Made by a program: the position numbers and the translations under genes. DNA of 64,000 nt, from contig NZ_JADPEL010000005.1 in NCBI RefSeq assembly GCF_015667795.1, forward strand, positions 62,001 to 126,000. Direction: 5' to 3'. Every line of letters starts with the position of its first letter. Within the stretch, counting starts at the first letter, position 1. This DNA comes from Clostridium sp. D53t1_180928_C8. GTDB lineage: Bacteria > Bacillota > Clostridia > Clostridiales > Clostridiaceae. A model generated the notes under the pieces. That model had not been told where the DNA came from. It saw only the letters and a program-made list of their open reading frames with translations, and did no database searches. This document shows, in pieces, positions 47,334-56,777 of the stretch.

Positions 47334-47981
47334 ATGAGTTCTAAAAAAACTAATACACAAAAATATAATGATGATGATTTAAATTTTATGCCTTTAAATA
47401 TTGATTCCTCTTTAGCACCTAATAGTACAAAATTTCCACTACTATTTAATATTGATGGAATTTCTATTACTAAAACCTTTGGTACTTTATCATTAGGTTT
47501 TCCAAATTTAAATATCAATCCAACACCAATTCCGTTAAATACTAATCCAATGACTGAAATCGCTCCACTTACACCTTACCCTAAAAATGTGCCAAATATA
47601 GACTCAAATACCTCACTTAAAGAAAGTAACAATAACACTAATATTATAAATAACAATAATACTGAATTAGAATATCCAACAGAATTAGATGATAGTTTTC
47701 TCTATTCTTATAATGAAGAAAAGGTTAATGACAGATATTTAGATGACTCAATCAATACTATTGATATCTTAAGAAACTTAGATATATCCTTAGACTTTTC
47801 TTCAACTGATTCTAGAAAGTACAATTGTACTGAAGATGAGGTTAATGAACTATTTGCCTTAATCGAAAAGGATAATCCTGGAATATTAGCTACTATGAAG
47901 GCTTATAGAATACCTTATCCTATTGCTAAATTATTAATAAAAAAAATAATAAAAATCTCTCTTGATAATTGTAAAAGGTAG
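47334..47981 (+). CDS. Asn/Pro-rich protein of unknown function
   Basis: 215 residues: a low-complexity Asn/Pro/Ser/Thr-rich N-terminal 110 residues (including NNNTNIINNNN) and a helical C-terminal region of about 100 residues with two cysteines. No signal peptide. GGAGGGTAAT precedes the ATG. The next gene, a DUF4397 protein, starts nine bases after its stop. Such composition resembles spore-coat or surface structural proteins, but I do not recognise a family. Confidence 0.75.
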   Translation: MSSKKTNTQKYNDDDLNFMPLNIDSSLAPNSTKFPLLFNIDGISITKTFGTLSLGFPNLNINPTPIPLNTNPMTEIAPLTPYPKNVPNIDSNTSLKESNNNTNIINNNNTELEYPTELDDSFLYSYNEEKVNDRYLDDSINTIDILRNLDISLDFSSTDSRKYNCTEDEVNELFALIEKDNPGILATMKAYRIPYPIAKLLIKKIIKISLDNCKR

Positions 47982-47990
47982 GTGATTTTT

Positions 47991-48608
47991 ATGGAACAAT
48001 TTTCAAGGTCACTCCCTAGAATTGAGACTAGTGTAAGAATTCTTCATTCTGTGCCTAACGCACCAAATGTTGATGTTTATGTAAATGGAAATCTTATAGC
48101 AAGCAATTTGGCATTTGGAAAAATTTCTAAGTATTCAACACTATCTCCTAGCGAATACGAGTTTCAAATTTTCCCATCTGGAACATATGATAAACCTTTA
48201 TTAAGTCAAAATGTTCAATTAATAGCTAATGCTAATTATACTGTTTCAATCGTTACACTCGCTAATAATTTATATTTATTTAGGCTAAAAGATGATAATG
48301 TTCCTATTACTAAATCTCAAGCACTTTTAAGATTCATAAATTTATCTTCAAATTCACCTTTGCTTAGCTTAGCATTACCTAATGGTATTACTTTATTTAA
48401 TGAAGCTGAATACTTAGAAACTACTGGATATTATCAATTATCATCTGGTATTTATAATTTTGAAGTGCTTTTAGGCTCTTCTCAAATCTCTACAAAATAT
48501 ATTAAAAATATTACATTAGATGGCGGTAAATTCTATACTATATATATTATAGGTTTATTTAAAGATAAACCACCACTTGGATACCTCTTTGTAGAGGATG
48601 CAATATAA
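47991..48608 (+). CDS. DUF4397 domain protein
   Basis: About 205 residues with two tandem beta-rich repeats of the DUF4397 type, seen as VRILHSVPNAPNVDVYVNG near the start and LLRFINLSSNSPLLSLALPN in the second copy. DUF4397 modules occur in surface, secreted and spore-associated proteins. No signal peptide is visible. The start is set at 47991 with GGTGA five bases upstream; it is coupled to the Asn-rich gene, and the pair probably encodes components of one structure (inference). Confidence 0.85.
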   Translation: MEQFSRSLPRIETSVRILHSVPNAPNVDVYVNGNLIASNLAFGKISKYSTLSPSEYEFQIFPSGTYDKPLLSQNVQLIANANYTVSIVTLANNLYLFRLKDDNVPITKSQALLRFINLSSNSPLLSLALPNGITLFNEAEYLETTGYYQLSSGIYNFEVLLGSSQISTKYIKNITLDGGKFYTIYIIGLFKDKPPLGYLFVEDAI

Positions 48609-48718
48609 ATTTAGGAGTTGTTGAAAAACATCTCCTTTTTTAATTTGATATAGATTTATTATAATAGTATAATTAATTAGGTTAAGGTTTGCTACTGCAA
48701 ATAATTATGGAGGAAATT

Positions 48719-50635
48719 ATGATAATACTAAGTTGTAAAGATATATGTAAAAGTTATGGAATACGCGATGTCCTTAAAAATATTACATTTTCAATTAATG
48801 AAGGTGATAAGGTTGGAATTATTGGTGCAAATGGTGAAGGAAAATCAACTCTTTTTAAAATAATAACTAAGGAAATATCTCAAGATTCAGGAGAAATATT
48901 TATAGATAAAAATAAAACTTTAGGGTATTTATCACAAAATCTATCATTAGACTCTAATAAAAATATATATGAAGAAGCACTTTCAGTATTTGAAGATATT
49001 TTAAATATTGAAGAAAGACTTTCATCTTTAGAAATAAAAATGAATGAACCTTATGATGAAAATAATGCTTCTTACCATGACAAGCTTATAAAGGATTACA
49101 CTACTCTTCAAGATTTATATTCACATAAGGGTGGTTATGTATACAAGGGAGAAATATCAAGAGTATTAAAAGGTCTTGGATTCACAGAGGATGATTTTTA
49201 TAAATCTATTACTACATTAAGTGGTGGTCAAAAAACAAGAGTTGCCTTATGCAAGTTATTATTACGTAAACCAGATATTATACTACTTGATGAGCCTACT
49301 AACCACTTAGATTTAGAAGCTATAAGTTGGTTAGAAGACTATATGAAAAACTATAAGGGAACAGTTCTAGTAATTTCCCATGATAGATTCTTTTTAGACT
49401 CAGTAACTAATAGTACTTTTGAAGTTATTGGTGGAAAAATTGAATGTTACAATGTACCTTACTCTAAGTTTATAGATCTTAGAAAAAAGAATTATGAAGC
49501 TAAACTTAAAGCTTATAATCTACAGCAAGCTGAAATTAAACGTCAAGAAGCAATTATTGAAAAGTTCCGTTCTTTTAATAGGGAAAAAAGCGTTCGTGCT
49601 GCTGAAAGTAGAGAAAAAGCATTAGATAAAATGGAAAAAATCGAAGCTCCTACACATGAAAAAGAAGGCTCTAAAATTAAATTTGAAGCCTCTGTAAAAA
49701 GTGGATATGATGTTTTACATATAGAAGATATGTCTAAATCTTATGGAGAAAAAATACTATTCACTAACTTAAATGTTGATTTAAAACGTGGTGAAAAAGT
49801 TGCTTTAATTGGTGAAAATGGTAGAGGTAAAACTACTTTATTTAAAATAATAATGGATAAAGTTCAATCGGATAAGGGGGTTAAAGTATTAGGAACTAAC
49901 GTTAATGTTGGATATTACGATCAAGAACAGTCTGATTTAAATTTAGATAAGACTATATTAGATGAAGTGTGGGATGAGTTTCCTAATTTAACAACATCCA
50001 AACTTAGAAGTTATTTAGCATCTTTCTTATTCATAGGTGATGATGTATTTAAAGTTATAAATACTTTAAGTGGTGGTGAAAAGTGTAGAATTAATTTATT
50101 GAAGCTTATGCTTTCAAAATCAAATCTTCTTCTATTAGATGAACCAACTAACCATCTTGATATAATGTCTAGAGAAGCACTTGAAGATGCTATATTAGAA
50201 TACGATGGTACTTTAATGGTTATATCACATGATAGATACTTCTTAAATAAAGTAATTGGTCGTATACTTGAACTTAAAGAGGATGGTGTTTCCGAATACC
50301 TTGGAAACTATAGTTATTATCAAGAAAAGAAACTTAATCCAACTCGCTTTGAGGATTATGAAGAATTAGCTAATGGTAAAACCAAAACTCAACTTAAGGA
50401 CGAAAAAAAGAAAAAACGTGAAGCTGAAAAAGAGGCTAAAGCTCTTCAGCTTAAAATTAAAACAATAGAAAAAACAATATCTGAAAAGGAAGATGAATTA
50501 ACTTCTTTACAAGAACAACTTTGCTTAGAATCAATTTATTCTAATCCAACTGAAAGTCAAAGAGTTAATAATGAAATAAAGAAACTAGAGGATTGTATTG
50601 CTCAACTTTATGAAGAATGGGAAACCTTAGTTTAA
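48719..50635 (+). CDS. ABC-F family ATPase (ribosome-associated, YdiF/Uup-like)
   Basis: About 638 residues with two ABC domains and no membrane segments. Walker A GANGEGKS (residues 36-43) and GENGRGKT; signatures LSGGQKTRVALCKLL and LSGGEKCRINLLKLM; Walker B ILLDEPTNHLD in both. The inter-domain linker is the long P-site tRNA interaction motif type, and a coiled-coil C-terminus (KKKREAEKEAKALQ...) follows. ABC-F proteins of this class act on stalled ribosomes; some give antibiotic resistance, but this one resembles the housekeeping YdiF/Uup group. GGAGGAAATT precedes the start. Confidence 0.93.
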   Translation: MIILSCKDICKSYGIRDVLKNITFSINEGDKVGIIGANGEGKSTLFKIITKEISQDSGEIFIDKNKTLGYLSQNLSLDSNKNIYEEALSVFEDILNIEERLSSLEIKMNEPYDENNASYHDKLIKDYTTLQDLYSHKGGYVYKGEISRVLKGLGFTEDDFYKSITTLSGGQKTRVALCKLLLRKPDIILLDEPTNHLDLEAISWLEDYMKNYKGTVLVISHDRFFLDSVTNSTFEVIGGKIECYNVPYSKFIDLRKKNYEAKLKAYNLQQAEIKRQEAIIEKFRSFNREKSVRAAESREKALDKMEKIEAPTHEKEGSKIKFEASVKSGYDVLHIEDMSKSYGEKILFTNLNVDLKRGEKVALIGENGRGKTTLFKIIMDKVQSDKGVKVLGTNVNVGYYDQEQSDLNLDKTILDEVWDEFPNLTTSKLRSYLASFLFIGDDVFKVINTLSGGEKCRINLLKLMLSKSNLLLLDEPTNHLDIMSREALEDAILEYDGTLMVISHDRYFLNKVIGRILELKEDGVSEYLGNYSYYQEKKLNPTRFEDYEELANGKTKTQLKDEKKKKREAEKEAKALQLKIKTIEKTISEKEDELTSLQEQLCLESIYSNPTESQRVNNEIKKLEDCIAQLYEEWETLV

Positions 50636-50692
50636 TTAATAATTGTGACTTTTACAATATAATTAAATAAATTTAAAGTAATATAATAAAGA

Positions 50693-50750
50693 ATGGGTAC
50701 TTAATCTTGAAACTTCCTAAGGAATTTCATTCATTAATTACCCATTTATT
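50693..50750. terminator. Terminator region after ABC-F, containing palindromic repeat copy 2
   Basis: AATGGGTA and TACCCATT form an outer stem around GAAACTTCCTAAGGAATTTC (50709-50728), a near copy of the palindrome at 9318-9337. It lies between converging genes. Confidence 0.7.
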
Positions 50751-50774
50751 ATTAATAAATTACTATACAATATT

Positions 50775-51635
50775 TTAAAATTTAAACTCTTGTATACATC
50801 TTTGTATAGCTTCTTCTGTATCACTAAAGTTTATATTTAGTTTATTTAATTTTCTATTACTTATTCTTAGATCCCTTTTCTTATCCTTAAATCTTTCACT
50901 ATCTTTAATTATTATATCTTCATCTCTATTCTCTAACCCCATATGTTCAAGCACTTTTGTACCAATTTCATATGTAGAAAGGTTGTTTTCTGACCCATAA
51001 TTATAATCACCAAATGGTATTTCAATTAATTTCTCAAAATTTTCTATAACTTCATATACATATGTCATACCCCTAAATTCATTAATTGATAAATTTAAAG
51101 GCTGTTTTTTTAACGCTGCATTTAAAATATTAGTTATTATATTAGTATTAACTTTTTTATTCCTCTCTGCCATTGAAAAAAGCCATGTTAATCTCAAATT
51201 ATAATAATTATCTAATATATTTTTAATTTCATTTTCGGCATTAAATTTACTTTCTGCATAAACATTATTAGGTTCTATTATAATATCCTCACTATAAGGA
51301 CCTTCCTTTTTATTTCCAGCATAAATTTGATCACTACTAGCAAATACCAAAGTTGATTTTTTCATTTCACATCCCTTAGCTATATTTATAGTTCCCTGTA
51401 AATTTATTTTTTTAGCTAAAGTTGGATTACCTTGACATTTACCAGTATCTGAAATAGCTGCTAAATGTACTACTATATCAAATTTATTTTCTTTAAATAT
51501 ATTATAAACTTTAAATTCATTTGAAATATCTAAATCATTTTTATTAAAACTCATAATATCATATTTATCTTTATAAAACTCTATAAATCTTGATGCTAAA
51601 AAGCCATTATTTCCTGTAACTAATATTTTTTTCAT
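50775..51635 (-). CDS. RmlD-like NAD(P)-dependent sugar reductase/epimerase
   Basis: 286 residues of the extended SDR family. The Rossmann motif is TGNNGFLAS (residues 7-15), followed by HLAAISDTGKC and the catalytic YxxxK as YAESKFNAE. It resembles dTDP-4-dehydrorhamnose reductase (RmlD) type proteins, but no other rhamnose genes are adjacent, so the substrate is uncertain. It follows a diguanylate cyclase gene by 31 bases and may share its transcript. Confidence 0.82.
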   Translation of the reverse strand: MKKILVTGNNGFLASRFIEFYKDKYDIMSFNKNDLDISNEFKVYNIFKENKFDIVVHLAAISDTGKCQGNPTLAKKINLQGTINIAKGCEMKKSTLVFASSDQIYAGNKKEGPYSEDIIIEPNNVYAESKFNAENEIKNILDNYYNLRLTWLFSMAERNKKVNTNIITNILNAALKKQPLNLSINEFRGMTYVYEVIENFEKLIEIPFGDYNYGSENNLSTYEIGTKVLEHMGLENRDEDIIIKDSERFKDKKRDLRISNRKLNKLNINFSDTEEAIQRCIQEFKF

Positions 51636-51666
51636 ATATTCCCTAACACCTCTTTAATGTAACTAT

Positions 51667-52545
51667 TTACATACAAATAGAATTTCTACCACTTATTTTA
51701 GCTTTATATAATTTTTTATCCGCTATACTTATTAACCTATTCATTGTATTAACCTTTTTGCTTAAGCTAGCTACTCCTACACTAATAGTTATTTTTATTT
51801 CTACATTATTATATTTAATTATCTTTCCTTCAACTATTGACTTTATTCGCTTTGATAAAATATAAGCATCCTCTTTATCAGTATTTTTAAATAGAACTAA
51901 AAATTCTTCTCCACCATACCTTGCTATCCAATCATTTTTTATTCTTATATTATTTTTAATTAATTTACTTATTTCCTTTAATACAAAGTCACCTGCTAAA
52001 TGTCCATATTCATCATTTATATTCTTAAAAAGATCAATATCGATCATAGCAATTGATAAGTCTAAATTATTATTTATTGCTAAATCTATATCTATAGGTA
52101 ATCTTTCATTTATATATCGTCTATTATAACATTGTGTAAGTTCATCCGTAATTATTAATCTATTCATTTTATTAAATGTACTTTTTATTTCATCAATTGA
52201 CGTCACTTCAATACTATCAATTATTTTACAATCTGTTATGTCTCTAATTGTTTCCATAACATAATTACTTTTTTCTCCGTTTAAAGGTGTAGCCATAATC
52301 ATATATACTTTATTATTAATATATTCAAATTTCATAACACTAGTGTTTTGATTGTATGCTCTAATAGAAATACAATTCTCACATACGGAATCTCTATTAC
52401 ATAACTTAAAGCACTTAATATTTTCTTTTATTACTTTTCCATTCTCTTCAATTACTATTTTCTTAATCGGATCAACTATTCTTATAATATCAAATAGTTG
52501 TTTTAAATAATCAACCTCTAAAAGTTTGTTATTGTTTTTTCTCAC
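51667..52545 (-). CDS. Diguanylate cyclase (GGDEF) with Cys-rich N-terminal sensor domain
   Basis: 292 residues beginning at GTG with GGAGATTA upstream. The C-terminal GGDEF domain has the active-site GGEEF and would make c-di-GMP. The inhibitory I-site RxxD is not in its normal place: the residue nine before GGEEF is Ile, although Asp is present at minus six. The N-terminal PAS-like region has a Cys cluster, LCNRDSVCENC (C-x5-C-x2-C, with one more Cys before), which could bind a metal or Fe-S cluster and sense redox state. No membrane segment. Promoter at 52582-52609. Confidence 0.9.
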   Translation of the reverse strand: MRKNNNKLLEVDYLKQLFDIIRIVDPIKKIVIEENGKVIKENIKCFKLCNRDSVCENCISIRAYNQNTSVMKFEYINNKVYMIMATPLNGEKSNYVMETIRDITDCKIIDSIEVTSIDEIKSTFNKMNRLIITDELTQCYNRRYINERLPIDIDLAINNNLDLSIAMIDIDLFKNINDEYGHLAGDFVLKEISKLIKNNIRIKNDWIARYGGEEFLVLFKNTDKEDAYILSKRIKSIVEGKIIKYNNVEIKITISVGVASLSKKVNTMNRLISIADKKLYKAKISGRNSICM

Positions 52546-52581
52546 AGTGTTAATCTCCTATTTTATAGTTGTGCTTATTCT

Positions 52582-52609
52582 ATTATATTATTTTTAATAA
52601 ATATTTCAA
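52582..52609 (-). promoter_or_regulatory. Sigma-A promoter of the diguanylate cyclase gene
   Basis: TTGAAA (52604-52609), 16 bases, perfect TATAAT (52582-52587) on the minus strand. Confidence 0.6.
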
Positions 52610-52642
52610 ATATTTCCGTATTAACACATTTATTAATTTACA

Positions 52643-52712
52643 TAAAAAAGCCAGTCTCTTGAACTATTTTCCGTCAAGTAGACAGAAAATAACTCATTAA
52701 AACTGACTTTTT
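52643..52712 (-). terminator. Terminator of the P-type ATPase gene
   Basis: AAAAAG-CAGT and ACTG-CTTTTT form the outer stem, with CTATTTTC/GAAAATA inside; it follows the stop by about 20 bases. Confidence 0.7.
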
Positions 52713-52731
52713 ATATTAATATATTTTATTT

Positions 52732-55383
52732 TTATGCAGCTTCTACAACATTTTGTTTAACTGTTTCTTTATTAAAAATATTAACTATAGCTTTTCTTAT
52801 CATATCTACTGGGATAATTGTAATTGCCATAAGTATTATAACAACCCAATGATTTATTGAAATTGGCGTACAACTAAACATTTCTCCACCAACTATTGTT
52901 AATACTACTTGGACTAATACAATAATTCCCATAACCTTTAAGAAGCTCATATTTTCATTTATATGTTCAAATATATTAGCATTACTGCTTCTTACATTAA
53001 ATCCATTAAACACTGCACAAAGCACAAACATTGAGAAATATGATGTCATATGCTCTTCAGTATTAGCAAACATCTCTACAAAGAATGGAGCTTTTAAAAA
53101 TACAAAGCTTAATATAGTTACCCAAATTCCAGCAAAAATAATTTGATTCATCATCTTACCTGAAACTATACTTTGAGTTCTTGACTTAGGCTTTTCAAGC
53201 ATATATTTTTTAAGCGCAGGTTCAGAACCTAATGCTAGTGCACCAAGACCATCCATAACTAAGTTAATCCAAAGTATATGAGTAATCTTAAGTGGCTCCT
53301 CAATACCAAAGAAAGGTGAAATAGCACAAACTGCAACAGCTGCAACATTTATAGTTAATTGGAACTTTATAAATTTTAATATATTATTATAAATTGTTCT
53401 ACCATATAAAATAGCACTTTCTATAGATTTAAAGTTATCATCTAAAATTACTATTGAACCAGCTTCTTTAGCTACATCTGTACCACTACCCATAGCAAAA
53501 CCAACATCAGCTCTCTTTAATGCTGGCGCATCATTAACACCATCACCAGTCATACCACACACAAGATTTAACTCCTGAGCAAGTCTTACCATTCTTGATT
53601 TATCTGTTGGTAATGCTCTAGCTATAACTCTTAAGTTTGGTATAATAGCTTTAACTTCGTCATCTGACATTTTATTTAATTCTTCTGAAGTTAATGCAAC
53701 ATCTGTATCTTCTCTTAATAATCCAGCCTCTTTCGCAATTGCAACTGCTGTTTCTTTTCTATCACCAGTTATCATTACAACTTGAACTCCAGCATTTTGA
53801 ACTTCTTCAATAGCTTGTTTTGCTTCCATTCTTACATCATCACGAATTCCAACAAATCCAACAATAACTAAATCATCTGGAAGAGTATCTTCTACTAATC
53901 CACTTTCACTATAAGCAAATGATAAAACTCTCATAGCTCTTACAGCTAATTCATCTATCTTAGAGTTAATTTTATTCTTATTTATATCAACTACATTTCC
54001 ATTTTCATCTAGCATCTTTGTTGCTTTAGCAAGTAATCTTTCTGGAGCACCTTTATATACTGTTTTTCCACTTAGCTGGCTTGCTGAATACTTATTAGAC
54101 GAATTAAATCCTTGTGATTTTTCAACAACTAGTCCTGTTAACTTTTCCATTTCTTCTTGTGTTAAGAAATTAAGTAATGCCTTATCAGTAGCATTACCCC
54201 CTACTATTTTGCCATTTGCATCAAACATAGCTCCTGTATTTTTTCCAATACAAAGCTTCATCATTTCTTTAACTTTAGAACCTTCTTTATAAGTATCCTT
54301 TAAGTTTCCATCAAAGAACTCAACAACTTCTAATTGTCCTTTAGTAATTGTTCCTGTTTTATCAGAGAATAAAATATTTAATGATCCTGCTGTTTCAATA
54401 CCTATTGGTTTTCTAACAAGTACATTATTTTGTAGCATCTTAGATGTATTTCTCATAAGAACAATTGCAATCATAAGTGGTAATCCTTCTGGTACTGCCA
54501 TAACTACAATAACAACTGCTAACATAATAGCTTCTAATACATCTTTAAATATTAATACTCCACCTTGTGCAAAGTACTCTGCAAATCCACCTTCAACTAG
54601 GACTTTATGTCCTAATAAAGCTAATGCAATAACAACTGAACCAATATAACCAAACATAGAAATTTGCTCTGCAAGTTTAGTAAGCTTAACTTTTAATGGA
54701 CTTTCAACTTCATCATCAGCCATATCTGCAGCCATAGCACCCATCATAGTTTTCATACCAACTTTAGTTACTTCCATAACCCCTTCGCCATTAAATACTA
54801 CAGCACCTCTAAATAAAGAATGTGAGTCAACGAATGTATCTCCAGTTATATCTGCTGTCATAGCAATTTCTTTATAAGTTTTAGAATCCTCAACTGCAAT
54901 TTTTTTGCATTCTTCTGCTTCACCATTAAGAGCTGAATTGTCTACTCTTAATTCTCCATTATAAAGATATCCATCAGCAGGAATTTTATCTCCACTTTGA
55001 AGAATAACCATGTCTCCTACAACTAGTTCATTTACTTCAATTTCAACTACCTTACCATCTCTATGTACCTTACATACATCTTTTTTAGTAGAATTTTTTA
55101 ACTTTCTATACTCATTATCACTTGCAATTTCTGTCTTTGCAGAAATCCCAGTTACTAATAATACTGATATTGCTATACCTATTAATTCTCCAAATTCAGC
55201 ATATCCCATAAACGCCATAATTGCCATAATTGCTGCAATTGCAAGCAATAGCTTAATCATTGGATCATCGAATGCACCCTTAAATTTGTCCCAAAAAGTT
55301 TCTGGCTCTGCTTCATGAATTATATTATCTCCATAGAGCTTCCTACTTTCTTCTATTTGCTCTTTATTAAGCCCTTTAATCAT
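52732..55383 (-). CDS. Calcium-type P-type ATPase (P2A/P2B)
   Basis: 883 residues, about ten membrane helices. Phosphorylation site SDKTGTITK with D341; TGES-type actuator motif appears as NGEAEE; KGAPERLL in the nucleotide domain and TGDGVNDAP in the hinge. Helix M4 has VPEGLP, as in Ca2+-ATPases. It would pump Ca2+ out of the cytoplasm. It lies on the same strand just downstream of three TerD genes but behind a strong terminator, so it is likely a separate transcript in the same functional neighbourhood. GGAGAG precedes the start. Confidence 0.93.
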   Translation of the reverse strand: MIKGLNKEQIEESRKLYGDNIIHEAEPETFWDKFKGAFDDPMIKLLLAIAAIMAIMAFMGYAEFGELIGIAISVLLVTGISAKTEIASDNEYRKLKNSTKKDVCKVHRDGKVVEIEVNELVVGDMVILQSGDKIPADGYLYNGELRVDNSALNGEAEECKKIAVEDSKTYKEIAMTADITGDTFVDSHSLFRGAVVFNGEGVMEVTKVGMKTMMGAMAADMADDEVESPLKVKLTKLAEQISMFGYIGSVVIALALLGHKVLVEGGFAEYFAQGGVLIFKDVLEAIMLAVVIVVMAVPEGLPLMIAIVLMRNTSKMLQNNVLVRKPIGIETAGSLNILFSDKTGTITKGQLEVVEFFDGNLKDTYKEGSKVKEMMKLCIGKNTGAMFDANGKIVGGNATDKALLNFLTQEEMEKLTGLVVEKSQGFNSSNKYSASQLSGKTVYKGAPERLLAKATKMLDENGNVVDINKNKINSKIDELAVRAMRVLSFAYSESGLVEDTLPDDLVIVGFVGIRDDVRMEAKQAIEEVQNAGVQVVMITGDRKETAVAIAKEAGLLREDTDVALTSEELNKMSDDEVKAIIPNLRVIARALPTDKSRMVRLAQELNLVCGMTGDGVNDAPALKRADVGFAMGSGTDVAKEAGSIVILDDNFKSIESAILYGRTIYNNILKFIKFQLTINVAAVAVCAISPFFGIEEPLKITHILWINLVMDGLGALALGSEPALKKYMLEKPKSRTQSIVSGKMMNQIIFAGIWVTILSFVFLKAPFFVEMFANTEEHMTSYFSMFVLCAVFNGFNVRSSNANIFEHINENMSFLKVMGIIVLVQVVLTIVGGEMFSCTPISINHWVVIILMAITIIPVDMIRKAIVNIFNKETVKQNVVEAA

Positions 55384-55487
55384 TCCATTCTCTCCTTAAA
55401 CAAAATTTACATCTATTTATAAATATACTATATATAATATCTTATCATTTATTTAAATATCATATTGTTAACTTTTCTTTAAAAAAT

Positions 55488-55522
55488 ATACATGCAAAAG
55501 TGAATTTATCTTTTGCATGTAT
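55488..55522 (-). terminator. Terminator of the Ter operon
   Basis: A perfect 13-base stem, ATACATGCAAAAG/CTTTTGCATGTAT, followed on the minus strand by ATTTTTT. It separates the last TerD gene from the Ca2+-ATPase gene. Confidence 0.93.
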
Positions 55523-55530
55523 CTCTTTAA

Positions 55531-56160
55531 CTATTGATATAAAGCTAATACACCATTTAAATCAGCAATTTTACCTTCTCCAACAGCCTTAAATTGCCAC
55601 TCTGATCCATTTCTATAAAGTTCAGCAAATATTACTGATGTAGCTGTAGACCCATTTTCCTTTAAATTAAATCTACATAATTCTTTTCCATTTTGTTCCA
55701 AATCAACTAATCTAACGTATGAATTATTTATCATTCCAAATGTTTGTCTCTTAGCCATAGCTTCATGAATTGTAACAACAAACACTATCTTTACTATGCT
55801 TGGATCGATATTATCTAATTCGATATTTATAACTTCATCATCACCTTCACCAGCACCAGTTCTATTATCTCCACCTAATGTAATACCTCTACCTGCTTTA
55901 TTATTAAAGAATATTACATTCGAAACAGTATTAAATTTATTATTTGCATCTAATAAAAATGCTGCTATGTCTAAATCAAAATCTGATCCACTATTGGAAG
56001 TATCCCATCCAGCACCAAGCATTACTTTCTTTAATCCTGGGTTTCTTTTTGTCAAATCTAATATATCATTCTTACTTAAATTTAAAACTCCTCCTGCTGG
56101 TGCGTTATTATTTGTATTGCCTGTTAAATTTCCAAATCCTGATCCTAAATTAATTCCCAT
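55531..56160 (-). CDS. TerD family protein, copy 1 (last in operon)
   Basis: 209 residues. The TerD domain binds Ca2+ through DFDLDIAAFLLD and DNRTGAGEGDDE, both intact (about residues 60-71 and 98-109). A short N-terminal tail with GINLG and NNNAP precedes it. TerD proteins are cytoplasmic, membrane-associated stress proteins linked to tellurite, phage and metal resistance. It starts 14 bases after the stop of the middle copy. Confidence 0.93.
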   Translation of the reverse strand: MGINLGSGFGNLTGNTNNNAPAGGVLNLSKNDILDLTKRNPGLKKVMLGAGWDTSNSGSDFDLDIAAFLLDANNKFNTVSNVIFFNNKAGRGITLGGDNRTGAGEGDDEVINIELDNIDPSIVKIVFVVTIHEAMAKRQTFGMINNSYVRLVDLEQNGKELCRFNLKENGSTATSVIFAELYRNGSEWQFKAVGEGKIADLNGVLALYQ

Positions 56161-56174
56161 TTTAGTTTCCTCCT

Positions 56175-56753
56175 TTATTTATACATATCTGCTAAAGATT
56201 TAACTGTAGCATGTAACAATTCTCCTTTAGCTTTAAACTGCCAACTTCCATTAGCTCTATTTAATTCAGCAAAAAGTAATGCTGTATTATCTCCACCATC
56301 TTCTGATAGATTATATCTACAAATCTCTTTATTTCCATTATCTTCATTTAATAATCTAATATAAGCATTTTTGACCTTAGAAAAACCTTGTTTTCTTGAT
56401 ACTGCATCATAAATATTAAGAGCAAATATAACTTTCTCACATTTTGATGGTAATTTATCTAAATCAACTGATATCTTCTCATCGTCTCCATCTCCAGCAC
56501 CAGTTCTATTATCTCCGTGTAAATATATTCCTTCTCCGTTTAAGTTTCCGAAATATATTACTCCTCTATTTATAAGCTTATCATTACTATCTAATAATAA
56601 TGCTATTAAATCCAAATCATAATCAGCGCCTATATTAAAAAATCCTTTTTTAGCTACATCCCAGCCAGCTCCTAATATAACATGCTTTAATCCTGGTTCT
56701 GCCTTTCTTAAATCTAAAACATCATTTTTTTGTAAATTTAAAACTCCAGCCAT
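56175..56753 (-). CDS. TerD family protein, copy 2
   Basis: 192 residues, without the GINLG N-terminal tail of the other two copies. The calcium motifs DYDLDLIALLLD and DNRTGAGDGDDE are intact. Its sequence is the most distinct of the three, with IYFGNLNGEGIYLHG in place of the VIFFNN strand of the others. GGAGGAAAAAAT precedes the ATG. It lies between the other two copies in one operon. Confidence 0.93.
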   Translation of the reverse strand: MAGVLNLQKNDVLDLRKAEPGLKHVILGAGWDVAKKGFFNIGADYDLDLIALLLDSNDKLINRGVIYFGNLNGEGIYLHGDNRTGAGDGDDEKISVDLDKLPSKCEKVIFALNIYDAVSRKQGFSKVKNAYIRLLNEDNGNKEICRYNLSEDGGDNTALLFAELNRANGSWQFKAKGELLHATVKSLADMYK

Positions 56754-56777
56754 ATTTTTTCCTCCATATTATTCTTT

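Noticed and set aside
47159-47344. Short plus-strand frame before the Asn-rich gene
   Set aside because: Hydrophobic, AT-driven composition, no ribosome binding site, and it overlaps two promoter regions.
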